Origin: Rhizobiaceae bacterium UBA1291
GTDB taxonomy: Bacteria > Pseudomonadota > Alphaproteobacteria > Rhizobiales > Rhizobiaceae
Assembly: GCA_002307905.1 (NCBI GenBank)
Contig: DBUL01000242.1
Coordinates: 7,169-14,310, forward strand
Direction: 5' to 3'
Length of the DNA: 7,142 bases
Below, one piece after another: positions 1 to 6,462 of the stretch. The notes under the pieces are model-generated. The model was not told the origin of the DNA. It ran no database searches and worked only from the letters and a program-made list of their open reading frames with translations. The position numbers were made by a program, and so were the translations under genes. The stretch's first letter is position 1. The number at the start of each line of letters is the position of its first letter.

Positions 1-1
1 C

Positions 2-133
2 GGCCGGGGCGCGCTCTGGGCGTATCGCGACAACAATGACGAACTCGCAATTACTCCCGATCGTCCGGTCGCCGCTGTCGCGGTGATGATTCCAATGGAT
101 CTGCTCCGCAGCCGCCTGACCCCCAAACAATAG
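2..133 (+). CDS. C-terminal end of an unidentified protein (5' truncated by window edge)
   Basis: An open frame enters from the left edge and ends at TAG 131-133, giving the last 43 residues of a protein (GRGALWAYRDNND... to ...SRLTPKQ). It is in the same direction as the next gene. That gene's ribosome binding site (AGAAGGA, 132-138) overlaps this stop codon, so the two are probably co-transcribed. The fragment mixes a charged stretch with a hydrophobic segment (VAAVAVMIPMDLL) and carries no motif I recognise. From its position it is probably another phage gene, but no function can be given. Confidence 0.6.
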   Translation, partial: GRGALWAYRDNNDELAITPDRPVAAVAVMIPMDLLRSRLTPKQ

Positions 134-144
134 AAGGACCACAA

Positions 145-1080
145 ATGGCTAACCCACTCAAACGCCTTCTCGGCACGAGCACGTCGTCTGCCGACATCGC
201 CACAGCCCTCGACAAAGCCCGCGCCGAATTCGCTGTGGCTGAAGCAGCAGTCCAGGCCGCTGAAAAAAGCTACGACGACGGACTGCTCGAATTGGACAAG
301 GCCGCGCTCCGCAAGCTGCTCGACGCTGCAGCCGAAGCGAAGATCGATGTCGATCAGATCAAGGCGAAAATCACCAAACTTGAAGGCCAACTAGAAAAAG
401 CTCTGGCGTCGGAATCGGAAGATGCGCGTCGAGAGAGGTACAACAGGGCTAGGGAGCTGTCTGACGCCGCGCGAAAGAAGCTGCACCGAGACTATCCGAA
501 AGCGTGTGACGGTCTTCGCGAGATACTGAAGGCTATTGCCGAGGCCGAAGCCGCCGTCGCAGAGAGCAACGGTGACCTGCCCGACGGAGCCTCCCGCCTT
601 GAAGGTCCAGAGGCCGACCGCTCGACGCCAGCGCTGTGGAAGGAAGTCGTGAGCGAGGACGTGGTTGATCTATGGGCAGGCGTCGGAAGCCAGTCAACGC
701 CTATCGACGCGGGGTTGCAGCGCCAGGTGCACCCCGACGCAAGGCTTCGTAGGGGTGTCGCCGACAACGGCGAGGAAGCCCTGTGCGGTCGTGTTACGAC
801 GGAAGGTGGCGGAACCTTGGAGGTCGTGAAGCGGAAGTTCATTCGGCGCCTGGTACTCCCCGACGCCGGCGGGTTCAGTGTCGCCTCTCTGGCCTCGGAG
901 TTGAACCTTCCGCCGTTGTATGCTGGTGCGGCGCCGTATTGGGAACCTTCCACACACACTCCCGCGCGGGCATTGGCGGAACTCGAAAAGCCGATGCGGC
1001 CTCGCCCTGAGCAGCAGAAGCGCGAGCCGGTGTACGAATATGCTTTGGCGCCTACAAGACGGGAGAACATTGATGAGTAG
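145..1080 (+). CDS. Coiled-coil phage hypothetical protein
   Basis: This 311-aa protein has a well-placed AGAAGGA (132-138) six bases before its ATG. Residues about 15-140 are Ala/Glu/Lys/Arg-rich with almost no Pro or Gly, so they should form long helices or a coiled coil. Residues about 142-225 are Gly/Pro/Asp-rich and look like a linker. Residues about 229-268 form a compact segment with a basic start (KRKFIRRLVLP), a GFSVASLASELNLPPL stretch and an aromatic end (YWEP). I recall C-terminal segments of this style in uncharacterised phage structural-region proteins, but this is from memory and untested. The last 40 residues are charged and Pro-rich. There is no signal peptide, membrane segment or catalytic motif. 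A structural or scaffold-like role is possible but unproven. The stop overlaps the start of the next gene. Confidence 0.75.
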   Translation: MANPLKRLLGTSTSSADIATALDKARAEFAVAEAAVQAAEKSYDDGLLELDKAALRKLLDAAAEAKIDVDQIKAKITKLEGQLEKALASESEDARRERYNRARELSDAARKKLHRDYPKACDGLREILKAIAEAEAAVAESNGDLPDGASRLEGPEADRSTPALWKEVVSEDVVDLWAGVGSQSTPIDAGLQRQVHPDARLRRGVADNGEEALCGRVTTEGGGTLEVVKRKFIRRLVLPDAGGFSVASLASELNLPPLYAGAAPYWEPSTHTPARALAELEKPMRPRPEQQKREPVYEYALAPTRRENIDE

Positions 1081-1303
1081 AGGCACGACATCGGCCGAGG
1101 ATCGCCATCGGGCGGAACTGGTGCGCGAGGCAACAGCAGCTCGAGCCAAGGTGGCAGCTGCCAAGGCAGCTGAATCAAGGGCAACCTGGCGGCAGGTCAT
1201 TGATCGGATCAATGGCAAGCGGGCTACGAACGCCGGTGACAGCGGCAAGCACGGATGGGGCAAAGCCGTTGCCCGCATCAACGCCGATCGAGGGCAAGGT
1301 TAG
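1073..1303 (+). CDS. Small basic helical protein, function unknown
   Basis: This 76-aa protein starts at the ATG overlapping the upstream stop (ATGAGTAG, 8-base overlap), with GGGAG at 1061-1065 seven bases before it. Overlap and spacing point to translational coupling with the coiled-coil gene. The same frame is open back to an ATG at 920, but that start lies deep inside the upstream gene and is not preferred. Residues 9-40 are rich in Ala, Arg, Glu and Lys and should be helical. The C-terminal half holds two related segments, W39-R50 and W62-R73. Each has Trp, two hydrophobics three positions on, then Arg-Ile-Asn and a final Arg. No family is recognised. A hairpin terminator follows the stop by eight bases, so this appears to be the last gene of its transcript. 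Confidence 0.68.
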   Translation: MSRGTTSAEDRHRAELVREATAARAKVAAAKAAESRATWRQVIDRINGKRATNAGDSGKHGWGKAVARINADRGQG

Positions 1304-1310
1304 CTTCCAC

Positions 1311-1344
1311 CTCGGCAACTGAGCAACCCGTTGCCGAGCTTTTC
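1311..1344 (+). terminator. Rho-independent terminator candidate after the small basic gene
   Basis: A perfect 9-bp inverted repeat, CTCGGCAAC (1311-1319) and GTTGCCGAG (1330-1338), encloses a 10-base loop and is followed by CTTTTC. It lies eight bases after the stop at 1303. The stem is strong but the T-run is short (four T), so termination may be partial. Confidence 0.65.
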
Positions 1345-1415
1345 GAATCTGTGCCTAGCCGAAGGCCGGGAGCTCCGACCCGCAGGCCGATGGGGGTGCC
1401 GGGTAAGATACTTAA

Positions 1416-1443
1416 GGTGCGGGGGCCTAGGCCGCCCCCCACC
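1416..1443. other. GC-rich imperfect hairpin
   Basis: GGTG (1416-1419) can pair with CACC (1440-1443). Inside it, GGG and GGC (1421-1426) pair with GCC and CCC (1431-1437), with one bulged G at 1434 and a CTAG loop at 1427-1430. The core is the palindrome GGCCTAGGCC (1424-1433). No T-run follows, so it is not an obvious terminator. Its role is unknown. Confidence 0.5.
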
Positions 1444-1516
1444 ATAGGGACCGTACCCGCAGCCAACCCCATGCGGGGACGTAGCCCCGGTATCTCTGCG
1501 ATAGCACGGTTCAAAA

Positions 1517-1647
1517 AGGTGTCCGCGGACAGCACGTCTATTCTATCCAATAGCCATTTCAAGGCACAAACTGCCCGCAATGCGGCGTTCTATAGAATTC
1601 AAATGCTGTGCGGCAGTGCGGACACAAAGCGGCAAGCGCGGACACCT
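1517..1647. repeat. 131-bp segment bounded by 11-bp perfect inverted repeats
   Basis: AGGTGTCCGCG at 1517-1527 is the exact reverse complement of CGCGGACACCT at 1637-1647. A further GCGGACAC lies just inside the right end (1618-1625), and the left end is itself palindromic (TGTCCGCGGACA, 1520-1531). Iterated end motifs like these are known from transposon termini and from multi-copy regulator sites. No matching target-site duplication is visible in the flanks (TTCAAAA on the left, CCACCAA on the right), and no transposase is present. A MITE-like or insertion-sequence remnant is one reading and an operator array another. Confidence 0.4.
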
Positions 1648-1675
1648 CCACCAATATCACCCACCACCACCACAG

Positions 1676-1697
1676 CCCGCCTAGCGCGGGTTTTTCT
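1676..1697 (+). terminator. Rho-independent terminator upstream of the tail assembly gene
   Basis: CCCGC (1676-1680) and GCGGG (1686-1690) form a 5-bp all-GC stem with loop CTAGC, followed directly by TTTTTCT. This is a textbook terminator layout. It sits only about 20 bases before the next gene's start, so it would end transcripts crossing the gap. If so, a promoter, antitermination or read-through is needed to express the genes downstream. Confidence 0.7.
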
Positions 1698-1702
1698 ATT
1701 CC

Positions 1703-1710
1703 AGAAAGGA
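1703..1710 (+). promoter_or_regulatory. Ribosome binding site that fixes the tail assembly gene start
   Basis: AGAAAGGA lies six bases before the ATG at 1717. The reading frame is open for more than 450 bases upstream, so this site is what decides the start. Beginning at 1717 gives a protein of the length and N-terminal pattern expected for the family. Confidence 0.75.
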
Positions 1711-1716
1711 ACCACC

Positions 1717-1980
1717 ATGACCACAGTGAAGCTTTCCCACCCCGTCGCCCTCGGCCCGCAAGTTTATGCGGACTTGACCTTCAGGAAGATAAAGCTGGGC
1801 GACATGCCGGCCGTTATTCGCGCCGGCTCGCTTGCCGACCTCGATGATATCGTCTCGCTGGTTGCTCGGTTGGCCGACGTGCCTCTCGAGGTCGCTTGCG
1901 CGATCGATCCTGAGGATATCGCGCCGGTGTTGACCGCGATGACCGCGCACATCAGCCAGCACATGCCGAAAGGCATCTAA
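1717..1980 (+). CDS. Phage tail assembly chaperone (Mu gp41 / P2 gpE type)
   Basis: This 87-aa protein matches the Phage_TAC_7-type pattern (Mu gp41-like, P2 gpE). It has an N-terminal TVKLSHPVALGPQVYADLTF strand pair, then RKIKLGDMPAV, then a helical C-terminal half with VSLVARLADVPLEV followed by DPEDIAPVLTAM. Members of this family bind the tape measure protein and help polymerise the tail tube around it. The position immediately before a tape measure gene is the classic one and strongly supports the call. The start is fixed by AGAAAGGA at 1703-1710. Many phages make a longer second chaperone by ribosomal frameshifting near the end of this gene. Here the -1 frame closes at 2007-2009 and the +1 frame at 1991-1993, so no sizeable extension exists. 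The stop is followed by AGGGGGG, which serves the next gene. Confidence 0.85.
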   Translation: MTTVKLSHPVALGPQVYADLTFRKIKLGDMPAVIRAGSLADLDDIVSLVARLADVPLEVACAIDPEDIAPVLTAMTAHISQHMPKGI

Positions 1981-1992
1981 GGGGGGCGCCTG

Positions 1993-4110
1993 ATGGCCGT
2001 ACTTCATAGCCAACTTCGCCTGACTCTGCTGGACGGCGTTTCGGCAAAAGCGCGCCAGATTTCCGGCGTGCTGAATGGGTTCACGCGCCAACAATCCATG
2101 CTGAACGGCACGATTGGCCGGCTGATGGCATTCGGTGGCGCCTATCTGGGCGTCACGCAAGGCATCCGCAATACGGCGGGTGCCGCCATCGATTTCGAGT
2201 CGGCGTTTGCCGACGTGCGCAAGGTCGTGGACGCGACCGACGAGCAATTTGAAAACATGTCGCGGACCATCCGCAAGATGTCGACAGAATTGCCGATTGC
2301 GGCCAAGGACATCGCGGCGCTGTTCGCGGCGGCCGGCGAGTCCGGTGTTGCGACCGAAGACCTTAAGTCGTTCTCTGAGATGGCGTCCCGCGTGGGTATC
2401 GCCTTCGACATGAGTGCGGGCGAGGCGGGCGAAAGCCTGGCTAAGCTCAAGACGCAGTTGGGCCTGACCGTTGCCGAAACCGGCGACATGGCCGACAGCA
2501 TCAACCATCTTTCAAATAACATGGCGTCCAAGGCCAAGGACATTACGGGCTTCATGCTGCGCGTCGGCGCCCTTGCCGAAATGGGCGGGTTCGCGAAGGA
2601 AGAGATTGCGGCCATCGGCTCGGCCATGATTGCGGCCGGCGCTCAATCCGAGACCGCCGCCACAGCGATGCAAAACGTGGTCAAGGCCATGACGCGCGGC
2701 TCATTCGCGAAGAAGGGCCAACAGGAGGCGGCCAAGGCGCTCGGCCTGAACCTGCCTGATATCGCCAAGCAAATGCAGAAAGACGCCCCGAAAGCCTTGA
2801 AGAAGGTGTTGGGTGCAATTGCCAAGGCTCCGAAAGACCAGCACATCGCACTGCTGTCTCAGTTCTTCGGCGACGAAGCCAAGGCGTTTGCGCCGCTGAT
2901 TGGCAACGTTGAACTGCTCGACAAGGCGCTTGATAGCGTCAGTGACAAGACGAAGTACGCTGGCTCGGCCTATCGGGAATATATCGAGCGGTCGAACACC
3001 ACGGCCAACGTCCTGCAGCTTCTGAAAAACAGGTTTGCAGACCTCGGCATGTCGATTGGCGACAGCATGTTGCCGCGGATCAAGGCGGTGGCGCTCGAGA
3101 TTGGCGAGATATTCGACACGCTCGGCGAGCGCGTCACCATCTTCGACCGCATCGGCACGGCCATCGGCGGGTTTGTCAATGGCCTGAATGGCGGCGGCAC
3201 TTTCCGCCAGATGATTGACGACCTGAAGGAGCTTTTGTTCGGCGAGGTTGACGGCAGCAATGCCGCCGACGAGATGGGCCGGATCTTCATGAAGTTCAAG
3301 GAGTGGGGGGCATCGGTTCGTGAACTAACGGCGGCTATTGCAGCCAATCCCATTGCGCGCTTTTTCGCTGAGCTTGCGCCATACGGCTTCCAGATCATGC
3401 TGTGGTCGACGGGCATCTTGATGCTTGCCGGCACCATCCGCAAACTGGCCTCGGCGCTGATGTTCCTGTCGGGGGCGTCGGCTATTTTGGGCATCCTGAA
3501 GACGGTCGGCGGTCTTGCGGACATTGTCGGTGGTGCCCCCGGAACTGGCGCAAATCCGAAAGCAGGCACTCCGAACGCTGGCGGCGGCTCCAAGGGGATA
3601 TTCCTCGGGCTTAGTCGCCTTGGTGTCATCGCAGCGGCAATTGGTGGCGCCTATGTCGCCGGCAAGGAAGCTTACACTGGCGATACTCCTTATAGCCAAG
3701 GCAAGTCGCTTGCGTGGAGCCCAACAGACGCGCTGCACGCCATTGGTTCGGCAATTGCCAAGATGCCGGAGCAGTCGGCACACGCCGGCGTCTACGCGCA
3801 AATGGCAATGGACAACGCCCGCTCTGCACGCGCTATGGGGCTTGGTGGATCGACCGACCGGCTACCCGGAAAGACCGCCGACGACCTCGGCCCTATCCGC
3901 ATTGACGCAGGCAGCGTCGCTGAAATGACGCGTCCGTCAGGCGTGCAGTCGGTGCTTGTCACCAATCCGCAGGCGCCGAACGTCACGGTCCACGCGCCAA
4001 TCACCATCAATGGCGTGGCGGACGGGACAGCGGCCGGAAACGCGGCGGCCGCGCAACTCGGGAACGAGGTCAAGTCGGCCGTTGAGTCGAGCTATGGCGG
4101 GCCGTTCTAG
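1993..4110 (+). CDS. Phage tail tape measure protein, TP901 family
   Basis: This 705-aa protein sets tail length and is thought to be expelled through the tube at DNA ejection. Residues about 60-370 carry the TP901/PhageMin_Tail core, with the hallmark FESAFADVRKVVDAT (68-82), then ELPIAAKDIAALFAAAGESG (99-118), MSAGEAGESLAKLKTQLGL (140-158) and SNNMASKAKDITGFMLRVG (174-192). The QSETAATAMQNVVKAM stretch (218-233) and LGMSIGDSMLPRIK (351-364) also belong to it. Hydrophobic, membrane-interacting segments lie at about 464-482, 485-514 and 536-555, flanked by a Gly/Pro/Asn-rich linker (514-535). The C-terminus, HAPITINGVADGTAAG (667-682), resembles the usual tape-measure tail end. AAGGGGGG (1979-1986), overlapping the chaperone stop, lies six bases before the ATG and implies coupling. 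At the usual 0.15 nm per residue, the tail would be roughly 100 nm. No frameshift or internal stop is seen. Confidence 0.92.
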   Translation: MAVLHSQLRLTLLDGVSAKARQISGVLNGFTRQQSMLNGTIGRLMAFGGAYLGVTQGIRNTAGAAIDFESAFADVRKVVDATDEQFENMSRTIRKMSTELPIAAKDIAALFAAAGESGVATEDLKSFSEMASRVGIAFDMSAGEAGESLAKLKTQLGLTVAETGDMADSINHLSNNMASKAKDITGFMLRVGALAEMGGFAKEEIAAIGSAMIAAGAQSETAATAMQNVVKAMTRGSFAKKGQQEAAKALGLNLPDIAKQMQKDAPKALKKVLGAIAKAPKDQHIALLSQFFGDEAKAFAPLIGNVELLDKALDSVSDKTKYAGSAYREYIERSNTTANVLQLLKNRFADLGMSIGDSMLPRIKAVALEIGEIFDTLGERVTIFDRIGTAIGGFVNGLNGGGTFRQMIDDLKELLFGEVDGSNAADEMGRIFMKFKEWGASVRELTAAIAANPIARFFAELAPYGFQIMLWSTGILMLAGTIRKLASALMFLSGASAILGILKTVGGLADIVGGAPGTGANPKAGTPNAGGGSKGIFLGLSRLGVIAAAIGGAYVAGKEAYTGDTPYSQGKSLAWSPTDALHAIGSAIAKMPEQSAHAGVYAQMAMDNARSARAMGLGGSTDRLPGKTADDLGPIRIDAGSVAEMTRPSGVQSVLVTNPQAPNVTVHAPITINGVADGTAAGNAAAAQLGNEVKSAVESSYGGPF

Positions 4111-4177
4111 CAGCGCCACCACCCACAAAAACACAACTCTATGACGCCCGCGCCCACGGCCGGGGGAAGGATTACCC

Positions 4178-6415
4178 ATGACCAAGGTGCAGAGCAAAGA
4201 CGCATTTCTTTATGACATTGCGAACGATAATGGCGACATTCGCGATGCTATGGTCGAGACGATAGGCGACGCCACGACTGTCGATGCGGGCCTGATGGCT
4301 GCCGCCGACAAGACCAAGCTGGATGGCGTTGCTGCTGGTGCGACGGTTAATTCTGCTGACGCGGCGCTGCTTGCGAGGGGAAACCACACCGGCGCGCAGG
4401 CTATGTCGACTGTTACGGGGCTTGTTGACGCGCTGGCTGGGAAGGCGACGACGGCGCAGGGGGCGTTGGCGGATACGGCTTTGCAGCCGGCAGACGGGGC
4501 TGCGTTCGCCACGGCGGCTCAAGGCGCGTTGGCCGACACGTCTATTCAGCCAGCAGACTTGGCAACGGTAGCGACTAGTGGCTCTTATGCCGATTTGACG
4601 GGATTGCCTACGCTTGGCACCGCTGCCGCTGCCAATACGGGCGATTTTGCAACGGCGGCACAAGGGGCGCTTGCTGATACGGCGGTACAGCCAGAGGATA
4701 TCGATGCGCTCGGTCTGCCAGCTATCGTTGCCAACACCATGCTTGTCGATAACGCGGCAGGTGATGCGCGCGAGACTAAGACGTTTGCCGAGGTTGTCGA
4801 TCTGCTGAGTCTCGGCAGAAATATCCGCCACTATGGCGGCAGCGGTTCTTCTGACAATGCTGCTGCGATCGCGGCCATGGCTGCGGATGTTGGTTTTGTC
4901 CGCTTTCCATCCGGTAATTCACTCATCAGCACAGCGTTGACAATCGACGCGCCAATGTATTTCGACCCCGACGCCTATATTACGGCGGCGACCGGGATTG
5001 ACGTGAAGTTGACCAATACGATCAACGCGCCGCGCGGGCAGTGGATTTTCCGTGGCGACGGGACGTTCACAATTCCCTTACCCGATGCCGATAGCGGCGA
5101 AGATACACGCGAGGTTTATGCGGGGTGGTGGGGCGTCGTAACACAAGTTCCTCTCGACCAGTCCGTAAAGATCCAGAAGATCTTTGATGCGCTCGGGAAC
5201 AGCCGAGAGAGCCTTGTGCATTTCGATCATGGTAGCATCCAGATTGAGGGGCCCATGCTTCCCGGTCGTGGGACACGGATTAGGGGATCTGGTACACGGA
5301 GAACCGTATTTGAAGTGCTCGGAACCGCTTACACCGTCTTTGAGACGGCGCAGACAGCATGTTTCTTCGAAGACATTCAGTTTGAAAACATTCCGAAACC
5401 GTCGTCGCCTGCACGCACCGCGCCCTATATTCACATTAAGCATGATTTCTGCGAGATAAAGAACATTTTCCACCACCCGGCGTACAACGCAATCATCGTT
5501 GACGGACCAAATTGCAAGGTAGAAAACGTCGAAGGTGTCTACGGCTCTGCGAACCCTGGCGCAGGATCGTCTCAGATCCTAATCCGCGCTACCGGCGTCA
5601 GCACCAAGGGAATTTTTTGCCGCTATTCATCAACATATTGGCCAACCTATATTGTAGAGATTGGCACAGGTGCGGCTGGCAGTGTTACCGCTTTCTTTGT
5701 TGACCAAGTTGAGTATGTCGGAGGTTCTGTTGGGGTATTTGTTCACGGTGACGGCGTTGCGGTGGCGCGTGGTCAAATCTGGGGTGTAAACGCACGAGGA
5801 GCGTCAGGTACGCCTCCCCAAGTCGTATTGTTCAAGACGACCGGAAGCGGTGAAATCTTCTCCGTGCCTGTCAACGGATTAGTTATCCCGAACACAGCAA
5901 CGGCCGCCGTAACTTTCAAGCAGGACAGCTCTGCGAGCATTCGGCGGGTGTCCTTGGACGGCATACAGGACGCCGGTTCGTCGGGTAATTGCATCGAGTT
6001 TATACAGACCGCAGGATCCATCAATAATATCGCAATCGGTGCGGCAGTACAGACCGCCCGAAGCAACGATATCACTGAAACCATGGCAACGGCTGGTGGC
6101 GTAACTGCAATCAGCGTTGCTATGCGTGGAAGACGTAAAGGCAAAAATGCTGGCTTTGCAGTTCCTGCAAGCGGCATTGAAGACGGTGTTGTCTACCATG
6201 TTCAATCCGCCGCCGGCGTAACTGTCACGCTTCCTAATAATGTCAATGGAAGTGTTCCTTTATCCTTCCAAATCGCGGCATCGGCAGGAGCGACGCTCAG
6301 CATTAGCGGCGGCACGATCAACGGTGGGGCAACGAAAGCTCTCACCGCAAACCAGCTCTATACGGTCGCCATGACAAGAAATGCTGGTAACTGCCAGTGG
6401 TTCACGCAGGCGTAG
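4178..6415 (+). CDS. Tail fibre/tailspike with beta-helix (pectate-lyase-like) domain
   Basis: GGGGGAAGGA (4162-4171) lies six bases before the ATG of this 745-aa protein. Residues 1-35 are a likely virion-attachment head. Residues 36-175 are short modules common in phage fibres: MAAADKTKLDGVAAGATV (40-57), LARGNHTGAQAMSTVTGL (65-82), three TAAQGALADT..QP.D units, and SYADLTGLPTLGTAA (136-150). From about residue 215, HYGGSGSSDNAAAIAAM followed by FVRFPSGNSLISTALTI matches the start of pectate-lyase-3/beta-helix folds. The region to about 640 is strand- and Asn/Gly-rich, as in tailspikes. Residues about 645-745 form a separate beta-rich C-terminal module (VTVTLPNN, ISGGTINGGATKAL) like the C-terminal domains of other fibres. 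Depolymerase activity is plausible, but I could not assign catalytic residues. The 3' two-thirds is visibly poorer in GC than the 5' third. It follows the tape measure gene after 67 bases. Confidence 0.85.
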   Translation: MTKVQSKDAFLYDIANDNGDIRDAMVETIGDATTVDAGLMAAADKTKLDGVAAGATVNSADAALLARGNHTGAQAMSTVTGLVDALAGKATTAQGALADTALQPADGAAFATAAQGALADTSIQPADLATVATSGSYADLTGLPTLGTAAAANTGDFATAAQGALADTAVQPEDIDALGLPAIVANTMLVDNAAGDARETKTFAEVVDLLSLGRNIRHYGGSGSSDNAAAIAAMAADVGFVRFPSGNSLISTALTIDAPMYFDPDAYITAATGIDVKLTNTINAPRGQWIFRGDGTFTIPLPDADSGEDTREVYAGWWGVVTQVPLDQSVKIQKIFDALGNSRESLVHFDHGSIQIEGPMLPGRGTRIRGSGTRRTVFEVLGTAYTVFETAQTACFFEDIQFENIPKPSSPARTAPYIHIKHDFCEIKNIFHHPAYNAIIVDGPNCKVENVEGVYGSANPGAGSSQILIRATGVSTKGIFCRYSSTYWPTYIVEIGTGAAGSVTAFFVDQVEYVGGSVGVFVHGDGVAVARGQIWGVNARGASGTPPQVVLFKTTGSGEIFSVPVNGLVIPNTATAAVTFKQDSSASIRRVSLDGIQDAGSSGNCIEFIQTAGSINNIAIGAAVQTARSNDITETMATAGGVTAISVAMRGRRKGKNAGFAVPASGIEDGVVYHVQSAAGVTVTLPNNVNGSVPLSFQIAASAGATLSISGGTINGGATKALTANQLYTVAMTRNAGNCQWFTQA
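4445..4702 (+). repeat. Three imperfect copies of an 18-residue linker module in the tailspike
   Basis: The coding repeats are at 4445-4498 (residues 90-107, ATTAQGALADTALQPADG), 4508-4561 (111-128, ATAAQGALADTSIQPADL) and 4649-4702 (158-175, ATAAQGALADTAVQPEDI). The first two are 21 residues apart. The third is 47 residues further on, separated by a different module (SYADLTGLPTLG). Such repeats are common in fibre shafts and likely act as trimeric spacers and recombination points. Confidence 0.85.
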
Positions 6416-6462
6416 CGCAGATTATTTTGCTTGCGCCGACAGTCTGAACAGGACGCAGAACA

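Larger units (their letters stand above)
1345..1675. other. Non-coding gap rich in palindromes
   Basis: No convincing gene is seen in these roughly 330 bases. A forward frame is open through the whole gap into the next gene. However, it begins inside the previous gene, has no ribosome binding site, and contains codons such as ATA, CTA and AGA that the flanking genes rarely use. The gap holds a long imperfect hairpin (1416-1443), a small hairpin (1474-1489), the 12-base palindrome TGTCCGCGGACA (1520-1531), the palindrome TTCTATAGAA (1588-1597) and repeated GCGGACAC motifs. A terminator-like hairpin lies on each side. It could be a regulatory RNA, a deletion scar or a mobile-element remnant. 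I saw no clear -35/-10 promoter. Confidence 0.5.

Noticed and set aside
492..1184. Minus-strand 230-aa open frame opposite the coiled-coil gene
   Set aside because: Its Ser/Pro/Arg-rich composition with no motif, and its position opposite a forward gene with a good ribosome binding site and coupled downstream gene, mark it as a shadow.
1255..1716. Forward frame open upstream of the tail chaperone, which would give a 241-aa protein
   Set aside because: It starts inside the 76-aa gene without a ribosome binding site, crosses two terminator hairpins and uses rare codons. The family match begins only at the ATG at 1717, which has a good ribosome binding site.
1980..1986. AGGGGGG run considered as a slippery frameshift site
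   Set aside because: It lies at and beyond the chaperone stop codon, and neither alternative frame leads to a sizeable extension; it works as the tape measure ribosome binding site.
1696..2508. Minus-strand 270-aa open frame over the chaperone and tape measure start
   Set aside because: It lies opposite two strongly recognised genes, and its His/Arg-rich sequence is typical of an antisense shadow in GC-rich DNA.
4445..4702. Direct repeats considered as a CRISPR-like or tandem DNA array
   Set aside because: The copies are in frame, encode a known fibre linker motif, differ at third codon positions and are unevenly spaced.
4172..4831. Minus-strand 219-aa open frame opposite the tailspike N-terminus
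   Set aside because: Its Arg-rich repeats mirror the forward linker repeats, and the forward strand has a clear fibre match.
6416..6462. Search for a bidirectional terminator or attachment site between the convergent genes
   Set aside because: Only a weak TGCG...CGCA pairing is present, with no T-run, and no repeat of this sequence was found elsewhere in the window.
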